Shown: positions 21,381-34,931 of the stretch, piece after piece
How positions within the stretch are numbered: position 1 is the stretch's first letter
Layout: each line of letters starts with the position of its first letter
Origin: Ooceraea biroi
Lineage: Eukaryota; Arthropoda; Insecta; Hymenoptera; Formicidae
Assembly: GCF_003672135.1 (NCBI RefSeq)
Contig: NC_039512.1
Coordinates: 1,830,874-1,894,873, forward strand
Length of the DNA stretch: 64,000 nucleotides
Direction: 5' to 3'
Notes under the pieces: generated by a model
Seen by the model: only the letters and a program-made list of their open reading frames with translations
The model's database searches: none
Told to the model about the DNA's origin: nothing
Made by a program: the position numbers and the translations under genes

Positions 21381-24300
21381 CATATATATTTGCATAATTA
21401 ATTCGGCGCTATAGAGTCAACAGATAAAGACATATGAAGATATAACTGAATAAATTATAGAATTCAAAGTTTCGAGACAAAGAAAAACGTCATAAAGATC
21501 TTTTTGTTTAAGTTTATTTGAATGAAAAAGATAAAAATGCATCGCCCACATGTTTGTCTCAAAACGTATCAAGCAGAAACGAAACTTGTTATCGACTCGT
21601 ATGCATATCATGGATTCTCATGACAGTTTGAATAAAATATACAGAAATGTTATGTTTTCATCCAGTTCCAGTTTATTAAAATCTTGAATGGCAAACAAAG
21701 TTTGTGAAAAAAATGTAAAATACTTTTTAGATTCATATTTTGTGGTAAAGTTTGTTTCTGGATTGAGAGGAAATTAGTTTTCTATGCGGGGTTGAAATTA
21801 GGGGCGCGTCAAATTGGTGATGAGGGACGTTGAATTTATTAATCACACTATGACTCTTCCGGCATGAAAATTTATGTAAATTACAGATTTCTATAGCTGT
21901 GCTTTCGAAAGTTGAGTAATTATCTAATAAAATAATGAAACAAATGGGAAACAGTAATGCGTCTTTACAAAATATAATTCACGTTATATTTAATTATAAT
22001 AATATGTAACAAATAATTATAAAATAAAATTGAGCAGTTCTAAAGAAGGAAATATTTCCAAAGTCAGGTTTAATATCATTGAATAATTATGTTTAAAATG
22101 ATATCTTTTATTAAACAATTAATTAACATTACTATTAATTTTATACTTATACAAGCAAATACTATTAATATATAATAAATAACTTGTTAATTGAATTTTT
22201 CTGGGATGGAGGATAGAGGAATTGAAGTTTAACATTGAATGCAATTGTTTTTATTAGAAGCAATACGATATTTCTCTCTGTGAACAATTAATTAATGGCA
22301 CTGTTCTTTTTTTCTGTGACAGACCAACCGCTTAATGGTACACAATTGGAGCATCTGGTGACTGTATCTACGAGTGCGTGTAAGTAATCCACAGCATTGA
22401 ACAACAATCGCATTAAAGTCTTACGCGCAATAAGTGCGAGGCGAACGTTAAGAAAGCTTTAATTATTCATATCATTAAAAGATGATGTGGATTGCATTCA
22501 AATTTCTTTGATTAACTCGAAAGTAAGATAAATATTTTAATTACCGAAGACATGTATAGATTCCAAGTATACATTGAATTATGTATATAGATCTGCATAA
22601 TTATTACTGTTTTCGATATTAATAAACAAGCATAAAAAATTAAAGAGGACATAGTGCAATACGTACATATATTGTTCAACAGTACATTCAAATAGAAATC
22701 GATAAAATTCTTAATTTTCTTGTATGATAAGTTCGATAAGAAATGATACGATAGCAAACTTGATAAATCAATTTGAAAGAGCTTTCTACATTCAAAGAAA
22801 AAAATATTTTGGAATAATTGCAACAGTAACTTCCAAAATCGCATTTTTAAGACTTGATCACATAAACGGAAGATTGTACATGTACCCGATTCCATTTTTT
22901 TTTACCCTGAAGCCATTGAAAAATAGTTGACGTTGAAAAAAAGATAACATCACCAATTTACAAATCGTACAAGCGGAGACGATGCTTGCTCACTCGCGTG
23001 AAAGAACGTTGTCTCGTTCGGAAAAACCTCCGGGCGCGAAGCGCTTATAATCCGTGCGTGTAATCGGTGCGGCTTCGAACTAGGTCGAGGAGACAGACCC
23101 CGTTTCGCCTCACACTCGCGAATTTATTGCTCGCGGCCGAACAACAATCGATGATTCGGGTCAGAGCTTTGCGTCCCGCCGACCCGGAAGTCGGGTGAAA
23201 CGGCGCAACCGAAAATCGGCGCACATACGTCACGTGTTCACATTATACATTTTATCATATACATTATCATTTCATGTATTACATTAAATTAGCAAAGCAC
23301 GTGTACGTGTGACAATGTGTTGCCGTATTATAAAGAAACAAAGCTCATGTTAATGAACTTCAAAATTAAATTCTGCGAAGAACTATAGTAGGCAAGAGAA
23401 TATAAACGAGGAAAACGAGATTTACTCTTCACAGTCTTGCGTCATAAATCGCATCAACTGTTAGGTAAACAGTAATTAACGACGGTCTGTCGTTTTAATC
23501 GTGCAATTGCAAACGCATGGCACGAATGATTAGTGCGCTTAATAGCTTGGCAGTCAAGGTTGATGCATAATCCGGCGATTATAGTGGTCGTGTCCGCCTG
23601 GACTTATTCGATTGCTACAGACTTATTCTAAATGAGTTTGAATCGGGTGTATGTGTATGTATGTAACTATAGCCACACATTTTTTAAATAGATTCATCAT
23701 TATAAATTATTGCAATACAACATATTTTTTGCAATGGATATTTATGAAAATATATATGCAACAGAATCTGATAATCAATTCTCGGAAGTCAAGCATGTTA
23801 ATTTAGTATTAGAAGATATGTATCAGTAATGAATATAAAACATGTAGAAAAGGATAAAAATAACTTTGGAGCAGTTAGAAAAATATGGATAAATTGTATA
23901 GAGAAGTCAAACAAATAAAATCAAAAAGAATTTATATTATATATTACATATGCCATTTCTTGCAAATTATTTTCGAATTTCTAGATTTTTATATGCAAAA
24001 TGTTGATTATTGCCCAAATTGATGTTTTTTGAAACGTTGTATATTCGTTGCGTTCGTTTAAATCACACGAGTGCATTCCATGAAACTCGATGCAGTTAAT
24101 TCGATAACAAGCTTATTTCGATAGATAATTCCTACTGAAGCCCTCTGTGTTTTAGTATTAAACTGTAACAGCGTGAATTTGAGGTGCTTATTTAACCGAT
24201 TTTTTTCATTTTATTATCGTACAACATTGTCTGGAAGATTGCAAATACATCCAATAATTAATCATGAATATTTAAAAGAGATAGTGTGCGGAAAATTATC

Positions 24301-25970
24301 GCACGAGTAATTATATCGTTGATTCAATCGTCATTAATGCATACTAATTAACATATTTTTGCGAGTTCTGAAAAAATATAGTTTCTTTACCATATAAAAC
24401 CAGTTACATAAATGTAATGCACATCTTTAAGAATACGATTATACGTACTATCACGATAAAAATTGCTTATAGGTAAGCGACAAAAATACCTGGACACATA
24501 TCTGTTCTTCGATATTCTTTTTTGAGCGCAAAATAGTGTGTCCTTTTATTAAGATTAATATAGACTTTATAAATTTAGACCAGAGATAAATTCGTCGAAT
24601 TGCTATTTCAAATTGATCCAATCTTTTTATATGACGCATTTTGTCAAATACATCCCGTAAAAACACGCATCATCCGGTATTTCATCTTCTCGGTAGCGCG
24701 CAAGTCATATCTCTCTCGCCCGAACTTTACCGAGTCTTTATGAAGAAAAAGCCAAGCGACGAGAAGGATGATGCACTTTAGTCGTCGCCGAGTCGCTTAT
24801 TTTGCGAGAGAAATACGGAAACTCACGGCACTCGCATGAACGCGAGATTAATACCAGGTTAATATTGCATGGTGTGGATTCTCTCGTCGCGCAAGAGCTT
24901 ATTTTTTTCGATAACGCACGCAACTGCGCTGCGCGCGGAATGATCCTTGAGCTTTTCTGACATTTAATATCCTGCCGGGTGGATGAAACGCTCTCATCCT
25001 CCGCTTTTTCTCTACGGGGAAAATAAACGAAGCTGTATCGTGCACGATCATTCTTCCCGGCGTTCTCCTGTTTTTCCTTCGTTTTGCTTTATCGTGGATA
25101 TTCCTCGCAGCTTTTTTCCGAGTTCTGTGAAAGAACTCGCAGAATAAAGCTTATTAGTTTTTTTAATCTCGATGTCCGATATTAATTATGATGCGCATTG
25201 TAATTGCATCTACCTGTGTAAGTAGCTCTCTCGTAAAAATAGACGCATAATCAAAAAACTGTCATCGTGGATGCTAATTATATCAAGGCCTGTCAAGTCA
25301 AGGAAAATGGAAATCTTAATTTTACGTTATAACAGATGTCATAGCTTGCGGATATAAGTATAAATTGGAAAAAATCCGGAACACGTGGACGAAGTTTTCT
25401 GCAAAGTTTTCTCGTAATAGTCCTAAGTTTCAATCCTGCTTTTTTGTTTCTATCAGTACAAAAGTTACAAAGTCTTGCAAATTACAACGTGAACATTGTC
25501 AAGTAAACTCTTCCATAGCAAGCGCAACAAACTCGTCACAAGTAAGATCTTTAATCTACTTTTTATTACATTTCGGGCATCCGTCCTCCTGCCGAAGAAG
25601 AGAAAATAGGATACGGAACGTTCGACACGAAAGTAACTGATTGAGATGGATCATCGCTCATTTATCGATGACTTGTCCATATTTCTTGTGTAGCAGCACT
25701 TATAGCGATAAGCCATTTAGCGATAATACTAGGATGGATGTATGAAAAAAAGTATAGAAAGTAATAACACGAGAATGTCAAGGCGTGGCGCCATAACGTT
25801 CGGCATTTTCCATCCCTTCGCACGTGCCCTTCGCTCGAGGTATCTATGAAGTGGAAGGACTTCCAATTACGCTAAAGCAAGGCTTGCGTACTAGCTTGCG
25901 TATTTTCGATCGCGGATAATAGCACGTCGCTTCGTCTTACTCGCATGGCTCAAAGGTAACAAACGAACGA
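21381..25970. other. Presumed intron or intergenic, no gene recognised
   Basis: Mostly strongly AT-rich, with a GC-rich patch near 22980-23230 and another at 24680-25130. A 127-codon minus frame at 22512-22895 is hydrophobic and AT-driven and matches nothing I know. No repeat element boundaries were found. Confidence 0.5.
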
Positions 25971-25979
25971 AGGAACGAA

Positions 25980-26120
25980 GTTCATTGTCTACGACCTTAT
26001 TCGAGTGCACGGGGCGTAGGCGATCTCTCGTTCACGGAAATGTAGGCCTCGGCCTACGGTTAACTGGAACACGGCACGCAATTTCTATCCTAGACCTTCG
26101 CGAGGCCCGACACGAGCGAG
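25980..26120 (+). repeat. Diverged duplicate segment, copy 1
   Basis: The block starting TTCATTGTCTACGACCTTA, followed by GGCCTCGGCCTACGGTTAACTGG and a CGAG-rich end, is echoed about 900 bp to the right (26879-27020). It is CpG-rich and not clearly coding. Confidence 0.45.
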
Positions 26121-26878
26121 GTCCGTCCGCCACGTCGTTATCGCGCGAGATCCGCAGACATGAGTTGATCTTGATCCCTGGCAGCGCGCATGTCGTCGCG
26201 GTGCAATATTCAAACGCGATGACGAGTAGCGGCATTTAATCGTGCGCGACACGTCACGTGCATCGTTCTCACGTATTATCGAGTTGGTCCGTATGCTTGC
26301 ACGTGATATTTCCGAGGAATTTCTTATCATTCGCTTTTACTACCGAGAAAGATAAGCCCTTGGCGATAATATTATGGTTTATGCATTAATGATGGAAAAA
26401 AAGAAAAGGAAAAAAGTAAAACGTTCTCAGGGAAGTATCTATTGTAGACAGCAACACGAAACGTTTCGATTTTCTCTCCTTCAAGTTGAAACACTCTTCT
26501 TGAACTTGAGTATAAAATTCCTCCGACAATTAAGTTCAAATTTATAAAAAAACTCAGACACTTTCTCAATAGAATTCTCAATAAAATCTCCCTACGATTT
26601 ACATAAAAAAGCCGTTTTTAACGGATCACTCTGTATACTGACGGGCACACATCTGTCATAGTGGACATTAGGCGAAATGGCCAAGATCGAATCGTACACA
26701 AAGGTGGTACCGGGAGGGCTATAGCATGCGCGATGCAAATGACGCATAATCGCGCGATCCGATCTGGCCGATCGATCCCTTCCGATCGTGGCGCGTGGCG
26801 AGGAACGTAACGCGGATAGCCCGTCGCGACCGTCACCGTCATTCTCGACCGAGTCAGACCCTGAACTGGAATCGAGGT

Positions 26879-27020
26879 TCATTGTCTGTGACCTTAGTGC
26901 GCGCCTGCTATGTGCAGCAGTCTTATTCGTGGATGCGGAGAGGCCTCGATTGTTAACTGGTAGCGGGCATGCGATCTACCTACGTCTTTTCCTTCCCCGT
27001 CGAGGGCGTCGAGATTCGAG
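26879..27020 (+). repeat. Diverged duplicate segment, copy 2
   Basis: TTCATTGTCTGTGACCTTA and, further on, GGCCTCGATTGTTAACTGG parallel copy 1 in the same order and spacing. Substitutions and small gaps make this an old duplication, or a shared ancestor element. Confidence 0.45.
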
Positions 27021-27089
27021 GCTTGAAGGGTGGCCGAGAGAGCCTTTCGAAAGAGCCTTGGGCTGGGTCGCGTGACTCCTTGGGGCATC

Positions 27090-28440
27090 AACTCGTTCTC
27101 AGGCGGAAGTCGAAAAATTGTACCCTTCTGAACGTGCTTGCCAACATTAATCAGGTCTCCACACCCTTAGAATGTGCCAAAACGACTGGGAGAATAAATA
27201 AATTTTGTATCGGTAACGATCAACTTTCACTGAAAGTTTTCCTTAACATATAATAAATTATTTCTTGGCACTATCAATAATCTCATTTATTGCAACTGCT
27301 AATTTGCTATAATTTGAATTTATAAGCCTTTTACAATTTGCGCCGATTTGAATAATTGCAACTGAATCTCAATACAACACAATTCAAGAGTGCTGTTTTG
27401 TAATAATGTAGAAGCTAACTTGAATGCATTTGCACAAGAGAGCAATAAATAAAAAAACAAAATTCGAAACAGAGAATTACGTTAACTAAAATATTTTACT
27501 ATTTATAACAAATAAATAAAAATTTACAACAACGTAAAAAGAACGAAATAAAAATAAAAAAGCATAAAAAATAATGTTTTTTGGTTCCAAAATTGAAAAT
27601 AGGATAAATAATTCTGTTTAATCAGTATTGCGTCGAGAATTAATTACAAGCGGGACAAACGTTCCCTGCACAGAGATCTATCCCTAGCCGCTATGAATAA
27701 ATGCACATTTTTACGAGGAATAATTTTCAATGTAATATTCTTCGTGCATATTAATAAAAGATCCATTTTGTAAACAAAAGCTTGAAATGTATGAAACTGA
27801 GGAACTCATATAAATGAATGAGTCGGAAACATGAGAATAGTTTCAGAATATTAATCGAATCTCGTCATTCATTTCCAAACATCAATCACGCGTAATTACT
27901 CGTTCCTACCAAGCGGTAACGAAGAATAGCTACAAATTAAATAAATGTATGAAATTATCGAATGCTTAACAACGGAGTACGCGCGTTACAAATTATCGGT
28001 TTGCCTATATTAATTTATAACGCTCATTACTTTTCTGCACATTATCAATTTATAATCAAATTGAATTTTGATCTCTTCGAAATACTCCGTTATTTACGAC
28101 ACTGATACATTTTTTCACATCAATATAAATGTCGTGTCAATTACAAGGAAAAGCAGAGTAAAACGAATGTGAAAATCTCATTTTTAAATCTCGTTTTAAA
28201 ATCTGCGATAAAGTTAAAAACATTTTGCGTACGTGAATTGAATCGAATTGGTCTTCTCTACTCGTAATCGAAACAGAAATGCCAGACAGTTTTTCTCTGA
28301 AAATGCCATAATGGTTATACATGAAATAAAATAACGTTATAATTCAATATCGAAAAAAATTTGAGAGAAGTGACATTTTTTTCTATGTATCTCATTTGAA
28401 TCAAATGAGAGAACATTTTGATTATTGCTTATAATTATCG
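27090..28440. other. AT-rich, no gene recognised
   Basis: AT-rich sequence with poly-A-like runs and no long frames. Nothing further to report. Confidence 0.55.
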
Positions 28441-28449
28441 ATCATAAAC

Positions 28450-28890
28450 ATCATTAGGCGAGGCTCGGTTGTTCTCTTGCACAAAGCAGCGTACGTACGA
28501 CAGTAATCAGACGGACGACTCTCTCGGAGCGGCCATTAAGGGCGGCGTGTGCAGGTCGCAATCTTTGTGCAGACAGAAGCACGTCGTCAAGCTAAAGGAA
28601 ACCGGGGTTGCAATCAACGCCAGCGAGAATGGATCCACGATCCTACACGTTAAATTAAGGGTCCCGGAATTGTGGTCTACACGTATCGGGTACATATGTC
28701 AAGCACTGTGGGTGGTCCAGCGTATATTCCCAGAGGAAACGGGGACGACGGGGCAGCCACCGCGGAGATATTGAATTCCATGTGCGGATACCCTTCTGGG
28801 ACGAATCGTCCCAAATGTCCCATTAATTGCGTCATAATTTCATTTCTGTGGCGTTTTCCCCTTCCTGCGATAATGCGCCACTTGAAAAGT
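28450..28890. promoter_or_regulatory. GC-rich island without recognisable coding (possible enhancer)
   Basis: About 440 bp stand out in GC content from AT-rich flanks. Frames are open on both strands but match nothing. A palindrome TGGGACG-AAT-CGTCCCA lies at 28797-28813. No strong donor or start codon was noted. A cis-regulatory role is inferred only from the island character. Confidence 0.25.
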
Positions 28891-29329
28891 TAATAGAATG
28901 AAATATTAGATAGAGAAGAAGCGTACATTTTACGCTCTTCTTTTATCAGGAATTTTCAAAAGGAAATATTTAATTTTATTTCAATGCAAATATGCATAAT
29001 GTATACGAATTTTTAGACTGACGAGGAAAAATCCTGTCCGATTAATTTTTAAACAAGAACGAGTTATTTTAGCTTTCAATGTGAGATGCTATTTTTCGCA
29101 AAGTGCACCGTTAAATGAACGCTTTACAACAGCATGAGCCATACATTTTTCCGCAAGTACAGGCAGGAATTAAAAGATAATCGTTATCGCTGGTTGCTTT
29201 TCTCTCTCCACTAGATTAAATATCGCCGTTGAAACCATATCTCCTCGAGTTCATTAAAAACGTAGCCTCCGGATGTTCGGCGGTTAACAGGTGAGCCATC
29301 CGGCTCGGATTCAAGTACGTACCACGGAC

Positions 29330-29641
29330 GATGGTTCGCCTCGCCAAATGGCAACGGAACGCGTTAACAACCCGCAGGCCGCATCTGGCACGTTATACAC
29401 GTAGGTGGTTGATACATATATATCGCGCGCAAGGCTCGTATGTGCACACACACGTAGACGTGCGCGCACACCTAACGTATCCACGGTCGAAGAGAGAGCT
29501 CCTAACTCGCCGTTAGCGAGTCGAGCGAGTGGGGTGGCGAAGTGGGTGGCGGGTTAGATGGCGAACGGGTGGGTCGGTCGTCGGCGGGTGGTAGCCTACC
29601 TAGTCGGGTAGTAGTAGGTGCGCACCCTACGCGGCTACCAG
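29330..29641 (+). other. Candidate non-coding first exon in a GC-rich island
   Basis: A GC- and G-rich stretch ends at a consensus donor CTACCAG|GTGAGTGGG (exon end 29641). ATGs inside (29331 and about 29557) lead to in-frame stops before the donor, so if transcribed it would be 5' UTR with uORFs. Five G-runs of three or more lie within 29531-29573. The exon start is not defined; the island continues to about 30000. Confidence 0.4.
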
Positions 29642-32600
29642 GTGAGTGGGGCAGAGGCCAACCCCCGTCACGACGAGAAACGTGAAAAACCACTTGTGCG
29701 TGTGTCGATCCTGGTCGTCGCGTCGTTTCCCGTTGCTCGTGGATAGTTCGTCCTGACGTGCCGCTCGTCGCGTCTTCTGGTCCCCAGGAAGAGAGTGATC
29801 TCTCTTCTTCGCATCCTCGTCACATTCGTGTCTCTCGCTCTCTCCGGTCTCCTTTTCCGCTTCCGTCTCGCACCGGCCGAGCCTCCCCGGCTCCCCGAGG
29901 TGTTCCCCCCGGAGGGCGACATTCGCCAGATCGAAAGTGATCTACATCGGGCTGAGGGCGGACATAGATCGTCGTGAAGTGTAAAGCGCCGACGGCGCGA
30001 AAGATAAAAAAGGGTGTGCGTTTGAATTCGCTCGCGAGGTGGTCGGGTGAATAACGTTCAGTTATTTGTCACTCGTGGGGCGAAGGTGATATTTTCTGTC
30101 TTCTTCTCACTGACGCAAATCCAAAGATTCCTCTGAACGGAAGAATGTTTCGGGTGAGTCGAACATCCGGCGAGCAAAGTATGGTTGTAGACTGAAATGC
30201 AAAATGATACAAGATTTCTATTTGAAGAAATAGAAATAAAGAGATACAAATTTTATTATATTTCAGTATGGAAATGAGAAGTTGTTAATAATCTTGAGAA
30301 TAAACACGGTTAAATTTACTATCATCTATAATGCATGAAAAATATTAATAAAATAAAAAAACAATAGTAAAAGGTATGATTATGAAAAATAAAATAAAAA
30401 CTTGAAGAGAATAAACAAAAAAAGCACAGAAATAAGTAAAATATTTTATATGCATATCATTTTGCGCTTCAGTCTGTATTTAATCATAAAAAGGCACGCA
30501 CGTAATATTTGATATTTTATATCGACTTTTGCATCACTTTTAATGGTTTTTATAGAGAACTAATATTATAAAAGAATATAGAACGATAATTATTAAATAG
30601 ATCAATTTCGATTTAATGCCTTTTTACCACAGTTTTCTTTCTCGCCAGGATTATCGATACATTCCGATGATGGATTATGTGATATCACTGAGCGGATTAT
30701 AATATTGTAGATCATAATGTCGCTTTTATAGCAGAATCTAATTATTTTAATTCACGGTGAAAAGATTTTTTGTGCAATCAAAGTTAAAATCACGCGCGTG
30801 ATCACACTTGATTGTATGTTAAAGATATCGTATCGTGAAAGTGTAGTCGATAAAAAGAAGATAGTATGTAAAATCTTTTATCGTCACTTTGAGCTCAAGA
30901 AATAGCCTGAGAACTCAAGTAGATTGCCTCAATTTTTGTCAGAAAGACTACGTGGCATCGACAAAAAGAGTCATAACGAGAATTCACTTGTCCCTGAACA
31001 TTTCTAAAAGAATGACTTTCTTCCCCGGGACGGTCCAAATAGATTGCCGAAACGATCCTTGGAAGATCACGTGACGTCGATAGTAGAAAAGGCAGCAGCT
31101 TCATCGATCCATTCCCATTTCGTCGAGCCTATCCGGGGGTAACTAGGCTGTCCTTCCAGGATCCCCGATGGACACGATCCGCTTGTAGATCTTGAAAATC
31201 TGCAAAAGATCTCTGAAGAGAAATTTTGGGAATGTCTCAAAACTCTCAGAGCAAGTTGGAAAACATCTCTACAGAACATCATTCGTATGACCGGAAATAA
31301 TCCAGAGTGTAAAATCGAATGTTTCCAAAACTTTTATTAATTGTAAAACTTTGATTAAAGTAGAGTGCAATCGTTAATCTTGAAATAAAAGAATATTAAT
31401 ATATTTGAAATATGAGCTGGATAGATGTACCTATTAGATGTAGGTAATTATTGTACAAGCGTAAGTCGGTGGAAAAGCACGACGGCGAAGATAATTTTAC
31501 ACCAGGATAAAAAAAGCTCGTAGAATTAATGTCACGCGATGCGTATGCTAGAAATGCTCTCGCGGAGTACACTGCGATTTACTCTAATCTTACTTTATGC
31601 AGTCACGACATGAAAGAATCAGACTCCGAAAATAAATGAGGTGTTATGGTAACGAGCAAAATTAATCATCTTCCTATTTTTGAATGAAAGATCTCGGCTG
31701 ATTATCCGATTGTCTGATAAAAACAGCACGATGCACCATTTCCGACACAACAGTACCAAAATAATGCGGCATACAGAAAGTGATAACGGAAATAAGTAAT
31801 AAGATAACTAGACAAAAATAAATAAATATAAAAGATAAATTGTATGATGCCATATAAAGGAACATTATTATTTAAGAAGGTAAATGTTTACGTGCGAGAA
31901 AGTAGATCGACGTACAAACTTAGAAACAATCGAGGCAGACGAGGAAGCAACGGGGAATGATACGAAAATAATACGCGACGTATATACGGTGTACAGTTAC
32001 TTTAGCCTACACGCTGTGGCAGGGGGTTGATTCACGAATCGATGGCCAATGCTGAAATCGATGACACCTATACCGAAATAGACGACGGAGCGCGCGTTAG
32101 CCCGCGCGCGTGTTGCTCAGTTAATTAATCAGGAATCGCGCGATGTCCCCGGCTGTACGTGGCGATTCACAGACTTCCACAGATTCGTAACACTCGTTAC
32201 GAACGCGACACGAATGCTACAGCGACTTGTTGCACGAACGCGCGAACCTGCTAATTTATTAATTTTCCGCGAATTCTGCATTCACGCGCTTCCGCTTCTT
32301 TGTGCGGGGCATTGCACTCGTTGCCGCGCGATTACCTCTTTTGCTCTTTCCGTAACTGGTATTACCGCTACGAGTATCGTTTCCGGTGCATTTTATCCTT
32401 ATTGTTATTACCACTTCTCGCAGTCGGTTCCACCGGTATCACCGTTCTTGCCGTTATTGTCATGTAATACCTATCACGGGCTCTACCAGTGCACAGTGGT
32501 GCCGCAATCGTTATATTATGATAATGGAACCTTGCGCTATTTCTGGAAACAACGATGAGACACGTTTCTCCGGGATCATAATTCACCGTATGACGGCATG

Positions 32601-34650
32601 GCGGTCCTGCTTTCGATCTTTCGAACTTACGGATCGTTTTATCCGCCATTTATCATTCCCGGGGAAAGGGAGGTGTCGCTGTCAATTTTCAGTGCCAGTC
32701 GCGAGACTTTTTCGATTCGCTCGGTCGTACGGTAACGTTTTTCCTCTCGACCTCGTTCGGAAATCGAGAGGAAGAGAGCGAGGGTGGAGAGAGCGACGGG
32801 AGACGTACCGCGTGCAAGGCCTCGTTTGTACGATAATGCACAGTGTCACATGCGGGATCGATGTTCCGCGTAAGCGAATGAAACCATCAGTAAAAGCCGG
32901 AACCGAAATGACCGCTCTATGTCGGTCTTATCCGCGTGATGTCCGCGATTCATAACGCGCGGTTTCCTCTCGGCGCGGTCGTGTAACGCAATTACGTACA
33001 CTGATACTGCAACTGTATGGCTGGTCAAAAGGAAAATACGAATGCTTTTGCGTTTCAAATCGGATTATCGTGGCAACGCTACAAGAAGTGCGTCCCGATT
33101 AAAGTCCCGAGAAAGTCGTTTTATCGTCGTTCGTGACGGAGCGTGAAAAAGGATAAGCTGCTACTTTATTACAGGCGAGGGAAACAAAGTGCTCGCGAAG
33201 GGGAGGAAATATATCTGATGAATAAAACGTTTTAATGCTTAATAACACGCGATACTTTACAGTCCCAGCTCGCGAGTTTTGCTCACCGCTAATTAAATAT
33301 TGGGGCCGATTTCTCGTATTTCCGAGTCGAAAGTCACGATGTTACAGTGTTGCGCGCCGAACACTTGTTGTTCACCTCTTTGTATGTAGGAAGCACGGTT
33401 TACATAATGGTGTAGCGTGTGATACATGCTGGATAAGCGTTACGTTTTATCGACCACTGACGTGTGATAGAAATAGCATTGACTCTGTTTTTTTTTCTTT
33501 CTCTCTCTTATAATGTTATGCCGTTCGCACCAAATGCAACGTAAACCGGCAGCACGCTTTGCTAATCAAGCAGATAAATTGGTAAAAGACAAAAATTCTG
33601 AACGAATGAATGACCATAATCCGGTCCATAAACTGGACATGCGTGCATATCATTTATTTTAAGTGTCATACTATGTCATTTACTTAAGTTAAGTCAATTT
33701 TATCCGGTGTCATTTTACTCGGTTGTTTTTATTGGTTTATTTGCAATTTTGTTTACTTCCTTTCCGCGCCTCGCCGAGCGAGATTCTTCATTTTTCCACA
33801 CTAATTACCACTTTGATTTAGTTTTTCAAGCTTCCAGTCCTGATGTATTTATTAACGCTCCAAGAAACAGAATCTTGTCAAGTCATGAACGCCTACTTAT
33901 GTCCGTTACATAACATTAGCAAATCGAACTCAACGAAAGCCAATTCAACAACAATCAATTTTGAAATGTAGTAAGAATTAATGAAATTCATATTTACACT
34001 TTCAAGCAGAATTCTAAATCGAAAAAGACGACACCACGTGATCTTCCAATCATTGATTATACATGAATTTTATTATTATTTAGTAACTATTGAGTATTAT
34101 GAGTAATTATTTAGTTTTCCTGCTTATAAAGCAAAATAAGTACTATCAAACTCATACTTGCATTATATAATATTTATACCATTACATTTTCCTGACTAAT
34201 TAAAACGAGTTCATGTAAATATAAGCGATTCAAACAAGTTTCTCAATTTCTATAGGAACATCTTTAGTTGTAAACTTTGATCTTCAATAAAGAGAGATTA
34301 AAATAATAGGAAAGATATAGAAGGAATATCTCTCTTATAATGTCAGCTTTAAAATTACAAGTCATTTGACGAATATTCCGTGAGACTCCATCGCGGATCC
34401 TTGGATTTGTCGGAACCGATCCGGCTGACCATCAACAGCGCTTTCTACTAGATCGTGCAACCGTGCGTATGCTTCCAGGATTAACGATCAGTTCAAACGA
34501 CTTTCCGCTGATCGTAATTGAAGGGCTGAGAATATTCCGGTGTTTTTCGGGCGGAAGAAGGGCGAATATTTTTATCTTTTGTCGAGATTCCCTCTCGTTT
34601 TTTGCGCGTGCGAAAAATCCGACACAAAAATAGGAACTGTCATTTGATAA
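29642..34650. other. Presumed intron or intergenic, no gene recognised
   Basis: Right of the island the sequence is AT-rich (30200-31900). It is then GC-moderate with dense CpG from about 32000 to 33150, where a 189-codon plus frame (32386-32955) overlaps plus and minus shadows, and then AT-rich again. A TCAGTT initiator-like word follows a GCGCGCG run at about 32118. No conserved exon was recognised. Confidence 0.45.
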
Positions 34651-34784
34651 ATCGATCGCGCGCTGCCGAGACCGCCGATTGAGGAGACAGACTGGCGGAT
34701 GTTACTGTTGTAGTAGTGCTCGTTCACTCGTTGTGCGTGTGTGCGCGTGTGACAATACGATCTACGTGAACCGTAGCAAGCATC
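34650..34784 (+). promoter_or_regulatory. Candidate promoter and 5' UTR of the MSASGA exon
   Basis: A short CpG-containing region with T/G-rich repeats (GTGCGTGTGTGCGCGTGTG near 34734) leads to the ATG at 34785. I see no upstream ATG in the last 60 nt and no TATA box in the canonical position. Confidence 0.35.
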
Positions 34785-34842
34785 ATGAGTGCTTCCGGCG
34801 CGATCCCGCTAATCCTGGCGAAGAAAGAACAGATCGTCGAAG
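34785..34842 (+). CDS. Candidate alternative first coding exon, MSASGAIPLILAKKEQIVE
   Basis: The ATG at 34785 (A at -3) opens 19 codons, MSASGAIPLILAKKEQIVE, plus one base. It ends at the strong donor GAAG|GTAAGTAAC at 34843, so phase 1. Codons are evenly used and the exon is compact, with a clean 5' side. I do not recognise the peptide. The same phase as the exons at 10323 and 60248 lets all three join one downstream acceptor. No downstream exon is visible in the next 25 kb. If the gene is a K-Cl cotransporter this isoform would lack the RFxV dock. Confidence 0.6.
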
Positions 34843-34931
34843 GTAAGTAACTACGCTCGTTTTCCTTTTACCACGCTGAAGTTATTAACCTTCCAAGAAG
34901 GAGGAGTTATCATAAAAACGATTCACTCGAT

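Noticed and set aside
22512..22895. Hydrophobic 127-codon minus frame, at first reminiscent of a membrane receptor exon
   Set aside because: Very AT-rich DNA yields Ile/Leu/Phe/Tyr-rich frames, and no receptor motif or splice context was found.
29331..29516. Short ATG frame in the GC-rich island at 29.3 kb
   Set aside because: Stops before the donor at 29642 and has no recognisable sequence; kept only as a possible uORF.
32386..32955. 189-codon plus-strand open frame
   Set aside because: Lies in CpG-containing sequence with overlapping open frames on both strands. No recognisable domain, and composition is rich in Arg, Ser and Cys without pattern.
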